From an uncultured Tenacibaculum sp. (GTDB lineage Bacteria > Bacteroidota > Bacteroidia > Flavobacteriales > Flavobacteriaceae), in contig CANLQH010000003.1 of assembly GCA_947493285.1 (NCBI GenBank), positions 143,545 to 207,544 of the forward strand: DNA of 64,000 nucleotides, in the 5' to 3' direction. A program made the position numbers and the translations under genes. Below are positions 52,977 through 62,624 of the stretch, piece after piece. Below the pieces are notes generated by a model that searched no databases, was not told the origin of the DNA, and worked only from the letters and a program-made list of their open reading frames with translations. Position 1 is the first letter of the stretch, and the number at the start of each line of letters is the position of its first letter.

Positions 52977-54215
52977 ATGGAAAACTTATTAATTGAAGTA
53001 GAGAATTTTGTAATAAATCTTTTAAATGATGAATTAGATTCTTCGTTTGTATATCATAATGTTTTTCATACGCAAAGAGTAGTTGAGAAGACTAAGGAGT
53101 TGATAGAAGGAATGCAAATAGATGAGGAATCTGCTCATGTATTAATTCTTACTGCTTGGTTTCATGATGTAGGTTATACAAAATCAATTGAAGGCCATGA
53201 AGAAGAAAGTGTAAAGATTGCAGAAGATTTTTTTAAAAGTAAAGATGTTTCAGAAGATGTTATTAAACAAGTCTCTGAATTAATTTTAGCTACAAAGATG
53301 GGGGTAAAACCTTCATCTGATTTAGAAAAAATTATTAGAGATGCAGACTGTGCTCATTTAGGAAGTAAAAATTTTAGTGATTATACGTCGCTCTTAAGAA
53401 AAGAGTGGGAGCTAACAAAGAACCATGTTGTTTCTGATGCAAAATGGAACGAAGAGAATATTCAGTTTTTAACAAGTCATCGTTTTTATACAGATTTTGC
53501 TGCTAAAAATTGGAGCAAGACTGAAAGTAAAAATTTAGCCCAATTATTAAAAGAACAAAAGAAATTAAAGCAAGAGTCGCAAAAAATTAAACAAAAAAAG
53601 GAAGAGCTAGATTTTAAAAAGAATAAAATAGAATTACCTGAACGTGGAATTGAAACGATGTTTCGAGTTGCGCTACGTAATCATATTACTTTAAGTGATA
53701 TTGCCGATACTAAGGCTAATATTTTGTTATCGGTTAATGCTATTATTATTTCAATGGCTTTATCTACTTTAATTCCTAAACTAGATAATCCATCTAACCA
53801 TTATTTAATTATCCCTTCTTTGATTTTTATAGCATTTACGGTAACGTCTATTATCCTATCAATTTTAGCAACAAGACCTAATGTAACTGAAGGAAAATTT
53901 ACGAAGGAGGATGTTGCTAACAAAAAAGTGAATTTATTATTCTTTGGGAATTTTCATCAAATGGATTTACCTGATTTTGAATGGGGGATGAGTGAAATGA
54001 TGCAAGACCGTGATTATTTATATAATTCGCTTACTAAAGATTTGTATTTCTTAGGGTTGGTTTTAAATAGAAAATATAAACTTTTACGTACAACTTATAC
54101 TGTTTTTATGATTGGAATTATAGTAAGTGTTGTTGCTTTTGCAATTGCTTTTTATAACCAAGAGAGAACAACTGAGGTTGTAGGAGAGGTAGCAAGTTTG
54201 TTGCCTATTTTTTAG
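52977..54215 (+). CDS. HD-domain phosphohydrolase fused to Pycsar-type membrane effector (PycTM)
   Basis: 412 residues from ATG 52977; a TTG just upstream adds one Met. Residues 1-180 form an HD metal-dependent phosphohydrolase: H31, H63-D64 (WFHDVGY) and D122 (RDADCAHLG). A charged coil follows (about 185-216). Residues 222-405 match the PycTM/DUF5706 effector: RGIETMFRVALRNHITLSDIADTKANILL, then two membrane helices (about 249-267 and 277-298) and a third near 382-402. In Pycsar systems, PycTM opens membranes when cCMP or cUMP binds. No cyclase gene is adjacent, so this may be a self-contained or housekeeping relative. Confidence 0.85.
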   Translation: MENLLIEVENFVINLLNDELDSSFVYHNVFHTQRVVEKTKELIEGMQIDEESAHVLILTAWFHDVGYTKSIEGHEEESVKIAEDFFKSKDVSEDVIKQVSELILATKMGVKPSSDLEKIIRDADCAHLGSKNFSDYTSLLRKEWELTKNHVVSDAKWNEENIQFLTSHRFYTDFAAKNWSKTESKNLAQLLKEQKKLKQESQKIKQKKEELDFKKNKIELPERGIETMFRVALRNHITLSDIADTKANILLSVNAIIISMALSTLIPKLDNPSNHYLIIPSLIFIAFTVTSIILSILATRPNVTEGKFTKEDVANKKVNLLFFGNFHQMDLPDFEWGMSEMMQDRDYLYNSLTKDLYFLGLVLNRKYKLLRTTYTVFMIGIIVSVVAFAIAFYNQERTTEVVGEVASLLPIF

Positions 54216-54624
54216 ATAATATTTTTTCAGCTAATTTTCCGCCTAAATAGCCCATAGGGATATAAGCTAAAAGAATGTCTGTGATAGTGAACCAAGTAGG
54301 TCCTGGTAACATATAGTTAACCATAATTCCTCCTAACAAAAAAAGTACACCAATTGTAAGAGCAAATTTCATTTTATGGTTTGAAGAAATACTCCATGCA
54401 ATAGCAGCACCAACCAAAGTGCCCAATGCGTGAGCTAAAAAAGGAAAAAGAAAATGCTTAGAATCTAAAGTTGGCATAATTTCAGTCAACTGATTCATAT
54501 CACTTAAATCTACTCCTTCTATAGGAAATATTTTGTGACCTAAATTTACTAAGGACATGTTTACAATATTTCCTGTAATTCATCCAATAATAACAGCTAA
54601 AATATTTCTAAGAATCGGTTTCAT
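54205..54624 (-). pseudogene. Small four-helix membrane protein with in-frame TGA at codon 15
   Basis: The reading frame from ATG 54624 gives MKPILRNILAVIIG, a TGA (54582-54580), then ITGNIVNMSLVNLGHKIF and three further helices to the stop at 54205 (about 139 codons). ATG 54624 lies 3 bases after the stop of the upstream GAF gene, as expected for the original start. A Trp codon TGG changed to TGA is the simplest explanation. A shorter protein from ATG 54558 (117 residues, starting MSLVNLGHK) could still be made, lacking the first helix. The function is unknown. The 3' end overlaps the HD-PycTM stop by 11 bases. Confidence 0.72.
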
Positions 54625-54627
54625 AGT

Positions 54628-57015
54628 TTACTTAAACTCTTCAATCAGTTCGTCAATAGTAATTGTTTTTTCAGAATCAAAATCTTTTTGATAGATAACT
54701 TCTGCACGTAATGCTTTTAATCCTGAAACACCTTGTAAGTCTTCTAACACGAGGTTTTCAACTTCTCCTAACATGTTCTTTGATTGTAAGTATTTTATAT
54801 ATTTTAAATACTCACGAGCATCCTTATCTTGTGAATAAACAATGGCAATTTTACCAGGAACAGTTAATCGTTCATCGGTTCCTTTTATATGTGCTTTATC
54901 AATACGTTTTTTAATAATTTCATATCGAATATTATATGCGCCATCAACATCAAATTGTTTTTCATCCATTCTAAATTTAATAGCTAACGGATTACCGTGT
55001 ACTAAAATTAATGAAGCTACTTGTAAGTCGTGTTCCATAGATTTTCGTGCTGTATTAGCTACGTTTTCCATTTCGCACATTACCTGTAATTGCCACAATC
55101 TTAGATTGTATAAGTATAAATCGTCGTATTTCTTTTCATTCGTTAACGATTGCCCTATATACATATTGTACTCTACACCATCGGTTTTATAACGTTCGAA
55201 ATAGTGTGGAAACATAACTTGTGCTTCTTCTTGTTTAGAGTCGATAAACTTTGCAAGTTTATCATTTAATAAGGTAACACTATGCTCGTAAGCTCTCCTT
55301 TTTTCATAAACAACATGTAAGTTAGGGTCTAAGCGATCCATATAGGTTGTAACTAATCCTTCTAAATCCGTATTGATTTCTTTAATATGACTAAATACAG
55401 GGTAAATATCTTGTTTTAAGAAGTCAAGAATTCCAATTTCATCTCCAGCCTTTAAGCCATTTTTTACTTCTAAAAGATATTCTTCTACACGAAACATTAG
55501 TTCTTTGTAGATAGGTAATTCTTCCGATTTACAAGCTTCTTTTAAAACAGAAATAGCTAAAGTAAGTTGCGTTGTTAAATCTTCTTTAATAGCTTCGTTT
55601 CTTGCAATAGACGATCCTTTAATGTCTGATTGCCCATATAAAGGATGTACATCATCAAAAACTATTTGATCAATTTTAACATTTTCAATTTTATTAAAAA
55701 CATCTGTTTGATATTTTTCTGCAGCATCGTAAAAACGCCATTTTACAGATGGATGAATTGAGGTGTAGTGTTCTTGAATGGTAGCTTCTAAAATGTTTTG
55801 ATGTTCGTCTGCCGAACGTTCAACAGCAGCTTCAAAAACAGGAATTAAATCTTTTAATTTTTGTTGATTAACTGTGTTTAGCTCATACGGTCTTGGTGAA
55901 GCTATTTCAACTAAGGCCAAATCGCTATTTGAAGAAGCTTTTATAGGAATTAATATAAGGCTACCTATGCCTTTTTCTTTTAGTCTTTTGAAAAATGGAT
56001 TTTCATTTGATTGTCTTCCATATTTCTCAACATCAGAAATAGTAACAGCTTCAGTTTTGCAAAATATTTTTTCTAGAATATGATTACAGAAAAACTGATT
56101 ACACATAATAGAACGTTCATCGTTTAAAATGAGACTTTCTGATTTTTTAATACGAGTAGAGTCTAATGTTTTTCTAGAGGTGTCAAAAACTGAAAAACCA
56201 GTGGTTAAATCTTTAATGTTAAAAAACTCACTTAAATCTTTTTGAAGCTTTTCATTTATATTATTATCATGCTTTTCTAGCAAGGTGTTTCTAACTGAAG
56301 AAATAGTTTCGTCAGCTGTAACATCAAACAAATTCATTAGTCCAAATCCCTTAAAAGTATATGAGTTTGGAGGAAATTTTTCTTTCCAAACATCAATGTT
56401 GTTGAAATTATCTAACAACATCTCGATATCTTCTTTGGTTAGTTTTGGTGCATTTTCTTTTGGATAAATTTCCATAAAGTCGCCATTAAAAGCAACTCGA
56501 TAGTGTTTTATAATTCCTGAGTTTTTATCTGGAATATCAAAAAAGAAAGGCCTTTTTAAATCTACTGGATGTTGATAAACGATGTTTAAAATTAATATAC
56601 AAGAGTGAATGTACATTAAATTTTCTTCGAAATTTCGAACCTTTAATTCGTAATCGTCACCAGCATTTTTTATGATATTTTCAAAACGATTGGTAAATTT
56701 AAAAGAGGTGAAAGTAAATGGAATAGTAGCGGCTTTAATTTCATTATCTGTAAGCGCTATAGGAAATAAACCTTCTAATAAAAGGTTAATGATTTCATCA
56801 TGTTTTTCTAAAAGAGAAAAGTCAGAAAAACCATTAATTAGTTCAGGATGTTTTTCTACTTCTTTTACTAAGATTGTAGCAGAAGCATAAAAAGGATGAT
56901 CCTTTTGTTCTTCACTAGCATATCCACGTAACATATCATACACCTTTTCAAAACTAATGTTAAGGTGTAATGGTAATTCTATGTTTTGTAAGCTTTTAGG
57001 TTGCCTTATTTCCAT
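54628..57015 (-). CDS. Large GAF-domain protein of unknown role
   Basis: 795 residues, soluble, no signal peptide. A GAF-like segment (about 260-420) contains FSVFDTSRKTLDS and IGSLILIPIKASSNSDLALVEIASP. The C-terminal half (about 430-795) is helical and includes RMDEKQFDVDGAYNIRYEIIKKRIDKA. GAF domains sense small ligands or bind partners. It is not fused to a kinase or a DNA-binding domain. The only neighbour on its strand is the TGA-interrupted membrane gene 3 bases downstream, so they are probably one operon. Confidence 0.75.
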   Translation of the reverse strand: MEIRQPKSLQNIELPLHLNISFEKVYDMLRGYASEEQKDHPFYASATILVKEVEKHPELINGFSDFSLLEKHDEIINLLLEGLFPIALTDNEIKAATIPFTFTSFKFTNRFENIIKNAGDDYELKVRNFEENLMYIHSCILILNIVYQHPVDLKRPFFFDIPDKNSGIIKHYRVAFNGDFMEIYPKENAPKLTKEDIEMLLDNFNNIDVWKEKFPPNSYTFKGFGLMNLFDVTADETISSVRNTLLEKHDNNINEKLQKDLSEFFNIKDLTTGFSVFDTSRKTLDSTRIKKSESLILNDERSIMCNQFFCNHILEKIFCKTEAVTISDVEKYGRQSNENPFFKRLKEKGIGSLILIPIKASSNSDLALVEIASPRPYELNTVNQQKLKDLIPVFEAAVERSADEHQNILEATIQEHYTSIHPSVKWRFYDAAEKYQTDVFNKIENVKIDQIVFDDVHPLYGQSDIKGSSIARNEAIKEDLTTQLTLAISVLKEACKSEELPIYKELMFRVEEYLLEVKNGLKAGDEIGILDFLKQDIYPVFSHIKEINTDLEGLVTTYMDRLDPNLHVVYEKRRAYEHSVTLLNDKLAKFIDSKQEEAQVMFPHYFERYKTDGVEYNMYIGQSLTNEKKYDDLYLYNLRLWQLQVMCEMENVANTARKSMEHDLQVASLILVHGNPLAIKFRMDEKQFDVDGAYNIRYEIIKKRIDKAHIKGTDERLTVPGKIAIVYSQDKDAREYLKYIKYLQSKNMLGEVENLVLEDLQGVSGLKALRAEVIYQKDFDSEKTITIDELIEEFK

Positions 57016-57037
57016 GTTTTCTATCTCTTTCTAACTG

Positions 57038-57045
57038 CAAATTTA
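57038..57045 (-). promoter_or_regulatory. Possible -7 element TAAATTTG for the GAF gene
   Basis: Minus-strand TAAATTTG lies 22 bases before the GAF gene start. No TTG is seen at the expected -33 distance. Confidence 0.42.
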
Positions 57046-57099
57046 CAAAATTGTAAGTAGTTGGTCGTTTTTTACTACTGATACTATCTTGTTACCAAT

Positions 57100-57131
57100 A
57101 AAAAAGCCATTATTTAAATAATGGCTTTTTT
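57100..57131 (-). terminator. Terminator after the outer-membrane barrel gene
   Basis: A perfect palindrome of 32 bases with a GCCATTATTT core. The A run on one side and the T run on the other give a terminator in both directions. It is 2 bases from the stop of the outer-membrane gene. Confidence 0.85.
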
Positions 57132-57133
57132 GG

Positions 57134-59908
57134 TTAAAAGTGAAAATTATAATCTCTTATTTTTCCTTTTTTACCTAAACTGTTGAACTTCCAGCTAAAT
57201 CCTAGCATAAAATATTGTTGTAGAACTGTACTCTGAGAATCTTCAATATAGTTTGAGGTGGCTCTACGTTGTGCATTTGTATTTTGATTTAGTAGGTCAT
57301 ATGCTTTTAAACTTATCGTGCCTTGATCTTTTAAAATCGAATAAGCTAATGTTGCATTCCAAAACCAAGCTGATTTATTAAACCCAATAACATTTGGATT
57401 ATAGGTGTATTTTATATCATTTCTATATTCTAATTTTTTAGGAAAATTAGTTTTTGTTCTTATGCGAAAAGTATGACTTGTAAAATCTTGATTTTGATTA
57501 GTGTTAATATCGTATCTAGTTTTTGAAAAGGAAATGTCATAACGAGTTTCTATAGAGATAAGTTTATTCCACTCTAAAGTCATTCTTACATTTGGTCTTA
57601 AAGCAGTTGTTTTAGCACCTTCTTTAACATTGTTTAAAATATTAAAGTTTTTATATATACTAAGGTTTGAACCAGCTCTTAGCTTTAAACTTGTAATTGA
57701 GTCTAGTTTAATCTTTTTACTATAACTACCACCTCCCCAAAAGTCAAATCCACCATCAGTATTTGTGTAGGTAGTGTTTCTTATTAAATCATCATTAATT
57801 GTAGTATTTGAAACAATTTGATTATTAAACATGCTACCGCTAATGTAAAAGTACATACCAGTACCTGCTTGCCAATTGTACTTGTTAAAGTTAATGTAGG
57901 CTCTGTGGTTTTGAGTTGGTTTTAATACAGGGTTACCAGTAATTATATTTGATGGATTACTTACGTTTGCAAATGGTTGAATTTGATTTATGCTAGGAAC
58001 TCTATTGTTTAAACGATAGTCGAAATAAATAGAAGCTTTTGAATCGAATCGATATCTAAATCCAGCATCTAAAGCTAAGTTATTGAACTCTTTTTTTAGA
58101 CTTAAATCAGGGCGAAGCTTATCATTATTTTCTAAAGTTCTATTTACAAAACCAGTTTCAAAATTAAAACGCCATTTTTTAGTTTTATAAATTAATTCTA
58201 AAGCTGGAGTTTTAGCAATGTCATTATAGGTGAAATCTGAACTTAAATCTTGATTGAAATCTGTATATTGTTGAGATGCGTTATTAAAATCGTAAGTGTC
58301 TTCTTTGTTTTCTCTTTCATCTCTTTGATAATCATATTTAGCATCTAAAAAGAATTTTTTAGCAACTAAAGGAAAACGATAAGTTACTTTGGTATTGAAA
58401 CCATTTAAATTATTTGAGATTATGCTTTTTTGATCTCTATCTTCAATACTAGCATTAATACCAAATACTTCGATGGTAGATTTATTAACCTCTTCAGTAT
58501 CTGCTTTATCTATTTGGTTTGTAATAGAGGCTTTAATAAATGCACCTTTATCCCCAATTTTTTTTGTAATATCTATAGTGTTTTGAAAATTGTTAGCTTC
58601 AGATTTTGAATAGGAATTACTTACATAACTGTTAGTTAAAGTGTTGTTGCTATCTAAAGATTCTACTTGTCTATTATTACTTCCTTCTCTTTTATTAAAT
58701 ATAAAAGATGGTTTAATGTTTATTAAAAAAGTTGAATCTATTTCAACATCAAACTCAGTATCAATACTATGATTGTGGTTTTCATCATCTGATTTAGAAG
58801 TTGAATTTGAAAAATATTTTCTATCCGGAAGTGTATATTCCCTATTGTTAGTTGATTCATTATTAGAACTACTTCCTGAATAAAAATAGTTTGCGTTTAT
58901 GTCAAACCCTTTTCCGTATTCATCGGCATAAGTTGCACCTGCAGTTTTTGATTTAATAATACCGCTACCACCACCAAAACGTCTTCCGTTAACACTAAAA
59001 CTACCATTGCCACTAAACCAAACATTGTTTCCTCCTCCAAACATTTTTTGAATTTCTCCAAAACTAAAGCCTGGAGAATTAATATTATTCGTGCTAGCTA
59101 AAACACTAAATCGTTGATTGTTGTCGAAACGATTAATCATTGTTGCACCTTCAAAACGTTTGTCGGTACCTCCCCCAGCGGATACTCTTCCAAACCAACC
59201 TTTATTATTTTCTTTTTTTATGGTAAGGTTAATGGTTTTATTATTTGCATCTCCTTTTTCACCAGCAAAAGCTTCAGATTTTGATTTTGTATCAGTAATC
59301 TGAACTTTTTCAATAATATCTTTGGTTAGATTTTTAGTAGTAATACTTGGGTCATTTCCGAAGAAAGGTTTCCCGTTTACTAATATTTTATTTACCGATT
59401 TCCCATTCACCGTTATTTTACCTTCTTCATCAACTTCAACACCTGGTAGTTTTTTTAGTAGATCTTCAACATTCGCATCTTTTTTTGTTTTAAAAGACTT
59501 TACATTAAACTCTAAAGTATCTTTTTTAATGGTAATTGGTGCTCTTGATTTGATAACGACTTCATTAAGTACATTACTTTCTTCTTTTAAGTTGATTGCA
59601 CCTAGATTAAAAGTTGTGCCAGAACTTAAAGGAATTGATTTTGTATAAGTATCCATTCCTACATAAGAGATAAAAACCTTTAGGTCTTTATGGAATGATT
59701 TTCCTTCTAGAGAGAAGTTTCCTTTTTCGTTAGAAATTGTATATGAAACAACTGAGCTGTCTTTAATTCTTTCTAAGTGAACTGTTGCAGCTTCAATTGG
59801 CGTTTTCTCTTTTTCAGAACTTATCTTACCTGTTATTTTGAATTGATAAGATTGTGCAAAAATAGTTGCACTAAATAATAGTGTAAAAACAAAAAGTAGT
59901 TTTTTCAT
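57134..59908 (-). CDS. Outer-membrane beta-barrel protein of the TonB-receptor-like PF14905 type
   Basis: About 924 residues from the ATG at 59908 (MKKLLFVFTLLFSATIFAQ, a clear signal peptide). An N-terminal carboxypeptidase-regulatory-like beta-sandwich (about 22-110) precedes a plug domain with VEDLLKKLPGVEVDEEGKI and VNGKPFFGND (about 140-230). A long beta-barrel follows. Such proteins resemble TonB-dependent receptors but often lack a SusD partner; none is adjacent here. The substrate is unknown. The gene stands alone, followed by a strong terminator. Confidence 0.9.
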   Translation of the reverse strand: MKKLLFVFTLLFSATIFAQSYQFKITGKISSEKEKTPIEAATVHLERIKDSSVVSYTISNEKGNFSLEGKSFHKDLKVFISYVGMDTYTKSIPLSSGTTFNLGAINLKEESNVLNEVVIKSRAPITIKKDTLEFNVKSFKTKKDANVEDLLKKLPGVEVDEEGKITVNGKSVNKILVNGKPFFGNDPSITTKNLTKDIIEKVQITDTKSKSEAFAGEKGDANNKTINLTIKKENNKGWFGRVSAGGGTDKRFEGATMINRFDNNQRFSVLASTNNINSPGFSFGEIQKMFGGGNNVWFSGNGSFSVNGRRFGGGSGIIKSKTAGATYADEYGKGFDINANYFYSGSSSNNESTNNREYTLPDRKYFSNSTSKSDDENHNHSIDTEFDVEIDSTFLINIKPSFIFNKREGSNNRQVESLDSNNTLTNSYVSNSYSKSEANNFQNTIDITKKIGDKGAFIKASITNQIDKADTEEVNKSTIEVFGINASIEDRDQKSIISNNLNGFNTKVTYRFPLVAKKFFLDAKYDYQRDERENKEDTYDFNNASQQYTDFNQDLSSDFTYNDIAKTPALELIYKTKKWRFNFETGFVNRTLENNDKLRPDLSLKKEFNNLALDAGFRYRFDSKASIYFDYRLNNRVPSINQIQPFANVSNPSNIITGNPVLKPTQNHRAYINFNKYNWQAGTGMYFYISGSMFNNQIVSNTTINDDLIRNTTYTNTDGGFDFWGGGSYSKKIKLDSITSLKLRAGSNLSIYKNFNILNNVKEGAKTTALRPNVRMTLEWNKLISIETRYDISFSKTRYDINTNQNQDFTSHTFRIRTKTNFPKKLEYRNDIKYTYNPNVIGFNKSAWFWNATLAYSILKDQGTISLKAYDLLNQNTNAQRRATSNYIEDSQSTVLQQYFMLGFSWKFNSLGKKGKIRDYNFHF

Positions 59909-59990
59909 AGCTAATAGCAAGTTAATTTTTTGCTACAAAGAAAATGAAAAAACTACTTTTTAAATAGTTAAACTGTGTTAAATATAATGT

Positions 59991-61295
59991 TTATTTCTGT
60001 CTAAAATAAATACTAATAGGTACACCTTTAAAGTTATATCTTTCGCGTAATTGATTCTCTAAATAACGTCTATATGGATCTCTAATATATTGAGGTAAAT
60101 TCGCGAAAAATGCAAATTGAGGTGTATGCGTTGGTAATTGCATACAGTACTTTATTTTGATAAACTTTCCTTTCGTTGCTGGTGGTGGATTATGATCCAT
60201 AATTTCCAACATTGTTTCGTTTAGTTTACTTGTTTGAATACGACGTTTTCTGTTTTCAAAAACTTCAACAGCAGTTTCAATTGCTTTAAAAATACGTTGT
60301 TTAGTTAATACAGAAATGAATACAATTGGCACATCTGTAAAAGGTGCAATTTTCTTTCTAATATGCGCTTCAAAATCACGCATAGTGTTGGTTTGTTTTT
60401 CAACTAAATCCCACTTATTAACAAGAATGATGATTCCTTTTCTATTTTTTTCAGCTAACCAGAATATTTTTTCATCTTGACCTTCAAAATCACGTGTAGC
60501 ATCTACTACCAAAATAGCAATATCACAATGTTCAATAGCACGAACAGCACGCATTACAGAATAGAATTCTAGGTCTTCTTTTACTTTCGACTTTTTTCTA
60601 ATTCCTGCAGTATCTACTAGGTTAAATTCAAAACCAAAACGATTGTATTTTGTATCGATAGAATCACGAGTTGTACCTGCGATATTGGTAACGATATTTC
60701 TGTCTTCTCCAATTAGAGCATTGATAAATGAAGATTTACCAGCATTTGGACGACCTACTACAGCAAAACGAGGTAATTCATTTACTTCTTCCTCTTCCTC
60801 TTCAGGAATAGCTTCCGCAACAGCATCTAATAATTCACCAGTTCCACTTCCGTTTATTGAAGAAATAGTATAATAGTCACCTAAACCAAGGTTGTAAAAT
60901 TCAACAGCATCAGCATCACGCATTGCATTGTCAACTTTGTTAACAGCCATGAAAAGAGGCTTCTTAACTTGACGTAATATTTTTGCAACTTCATCATCCA
61001 TAGGAGTAATTCCCTGTTCAACATCTACTACAAAAACAATAATATCAGCTTCATCGATAGCTAGCTGAACTTGTTTACGTATCTCTCCTTCAAAGATATC
61101 ATCAGAACCAACAACATATCCACCAGTATCTATTACCGAAAATTCTTTTCCGTTCCATTCAGATTTTCCGTAGTGTCTATCTCTAGTAACTCCACTAACA
61201 GAATCTACAATAGCTTCACGACGTTGTACTAAACGGTTAAATAAAGTGGATTTACCTACATTAGGTCTACCAACAATGGCTACAATACTACTCAT
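59991..61295 (-). CDS. der: GTPase Der
   Basis: Double-GTPase that helps assemble the 50S subunit. 434 residues from ATG 61295; the nine upstream residues of the longer reading overlap the promoter. G1 motifs GRPNVGKS (about 10-17) and GRPNAGKS (about 180-187), the VNKVD and VNKWD motifs and a C-terminal KH-like domain (about 350-434) are all present. The -7 element TATCTTTG lies 16 bases upstream. Confidence 0.96.
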   Translation of the reverse strand: MSSIVAIVGRPNVGKSTLFNRLVQRREAIVDSVSGVTRDRHYGKSEWNGKEFSVIDTGGYVVGSDDIFEGEIRKQVQLAIDEADIIVFVVDVEQGITPMDDEVAKILRQVKKPLFMAVNKVDNAMRDADAVEFYNLGLGDYYTISSINGSGTGELLDAVAEAIPEEEEEEVNELPRFAVVGRPNAGKSSFINALIGEDRNIVTNIAGTTRDSIDTKYNRFGFEFNLVDTAGIRKKSKVKEDLEFYSVMRAVRAIEHCDIAILVVDATRDFEGQDEKIFWLAEKNRKGIIILVNKWDLVEKQTNTMRDFEAHIRKKIAPFTDVPIVFISVLTKQRIFKAIETAVEVFENRKRRIQTSKLNETMLEIMDHNPPPATKGKFIKIKYCMQLPTHTPQFAFFANLPQYIRDPYRRYLENQLRERYNFKGVPISIYFRQK

Positions 61296-61311
61296 TTTGT
61301 TAAAATTTGTG

Positions 61312-61319
61312 CAAAGATA
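61312..61319 (-). promoter_or_regulatory. Promoter -7 element TATCTTTG for der
   Basis: Minus-strand TATCTTTG matches TAnnTTTG exactly and ends 16 bases before the chosen der ATG, which supports that start. There is no TTG in the right place. Confidence 0.5.
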
Positions 61320-61366
61320 CAATTTAACGTTGCAATATTTGTTGTAGTTTTATATGAATAAAAAAA

Positions 61367-62107
61367 ATGATTATGAAGAACACGAATTTAAATGCTATAA
61401 TTTTTGGAATAGCTATTGTAATTGCAGCTTATTTATTAGGGAATTCGATTATAAATAGAAATAAACCTCAAGGAAATATTGCAGTTACTGGATTAGGTAA
61501 AGCAGATTTTACTTCAGATTTAATTGTTTGGGAGGGGTCTTTTTCGAAGGAGAATCCAAATTTAAAAGAGGGGTATAATAATTTAGAAAAAGACAAGAAA
61601 ATTATTACAGACTATTTAATGTCTAAAGGTATTAAGTCTGAAGAATTGATTTTTAAAGCAGTGAAAAGTAATAAAAACACAAGAACTAAATATTCTCCGG
61701 AAGGAAAATATATGGGAGAAGAGTTTTTGGGTTACAGACTAACACAATCGATAAAAGTTGAATCTAATAATGTAGAAAAAGTTGAGAAAATTTCTCGTGA
61801 GATAACAGAATTATTGAATAAAGGAATTCAGTTTTACTCACAACCACCACGCTATTATTATACAAAATTAGCTGATTTAAAAGTTGAAATGATAAGTAAA
61901 GCTACTGCAGATGCAAGATCGAGAGCTGAAAAAATCGCAGAGAATTCAGGTGAAGGTTTAGGAGATTTAATTTCTGCTAAAATGGGAATTTTCCAAATTA
62001 CAGGTCAGAATTCAAATGAGAACTATTCTTGGGGAGGAACTTATAACACGTCATCAAAAGAAAAAACAGCTTCAATTACTATGAAATTAAATTTTGAAGT
62101 AAATTAG
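61367..62107 (+). CDS. SIMPL-domain protein
   Basis: 246 residues (or 244 from the second ATG at 61373). One N-terminal membrane segment (about 8-26) is followed by a SIMPL domain (BP26/YggE family), with KPQGNIAVTGLGKADFTSD and a C-terminal MGIFQITGQN. Family members form rings in the periplasm and are linked to envelope stress. The next gene starts 4 bases later. Confidence 0.85.
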   Translation: MIMKNTNLNAIIFGIAIVIAAYLLGNSIINRNKPQGNIAVTGLGKADFTSDLIVWEGSFSKENPNLKEGYNNLEKDKKIITDYLMSKGIKSEELIFKAVKSNKNTRTKYSPEGKYMGEEFLGYRLTQSIKVESNNVEKVEKISREITELLNKGIQFYSQPPRYYYTKLADLKVEMISKATADARSRAEKIAENSGEGLGDLISAKMGIFQITGQNSNENYSWGGTYNTSSKEKTASITMKLNFEVN

Positions 62108-62111
62108 TTTT

Positions 62112-62624
62112 ATGGATGATCAATTATATAACCAGATTTTTTTAAAACCTCGCTTTCAAATAAATTTTGATTTAGAGTCAGATGCTTTATTAAAAGAGAT
62201 TAGTAAGCACACATTAGATGATTCTAGATACAAGATGAAAATGGTAGATAATCATGTGGTTATTGATGTTCCTGAGAACGAAACACATTTTTGGTCTCCT
62301 CAATTACATATTGAAATCGAAGAGTTAACAAAAGAAATTTCTGTTATTAAAGGGTTGTTTGGACCAAAACCTCAAGTTTGGACTCTTTTTATGTTTCTTC
62401 ACTTTTTTGTAGCAACTGCTTTTTTGGTTTTCGGAGTAATAGCCTATAGTAATTGGTCGCTAAATAAAACTTCTTTACTATCTATTGTAATGTTGGTTGT
62501 TTTACCAATAGTTTGGGTGTTATTGTATTTTGTAGGAACCATAGGTAAGTCTACAGGTAAAAAACAAATGGACGAATTAAAGAAGTTTACAAAAGAGCTG
62601 TTAAATAAAATAAAAGCTAGTTAA
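62112..62624 (+). CDS. Unknown protein with two C-terminal membrane helices
   Basis: 170 residues: a soluble N-terminal region (about 1-95, acidic, with THFWSPQLHIEIEE) and two hydrophobic helices (about 98-118 and 128-150), then a basic helix at the C-terminus. No family recognised. It follows the SIMPL gene by 4 bases and overlaps the era stop by 4 bases. Confidence 0.75.
   Translation: MDDQLYNQIFLKPRFQINFDLESDALLKEISKHTLDDSRYKMKMVDNHVVIDVPENETHFWSPQLHIEIEELTKEISVIKGLFGPKPQVWTLFMFLHFFVATAFLVFGVIAYSNWSLNKTSLLSIVMLVVLPIVWVLLYFVGTIGKSTGKKQMDELKKFTKELLNKIKAS

Noticed and set aside
52977..54215. A complete Pycsar anti-phage locus
   Set aside because: Only the effector-like domain is present. 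No nucleotidyl cyclase gene lies on either side, so it is listed as a fusion of interest rather than a defence system.
54580..54582. TGA as selenocysteine or as a reassigned Trp codon
   Set aside because: No SECIS-like structure was recognised, no selC-type tRNA is in the window, and TGA ends several other genes here, so it is a stop codon in this genome.
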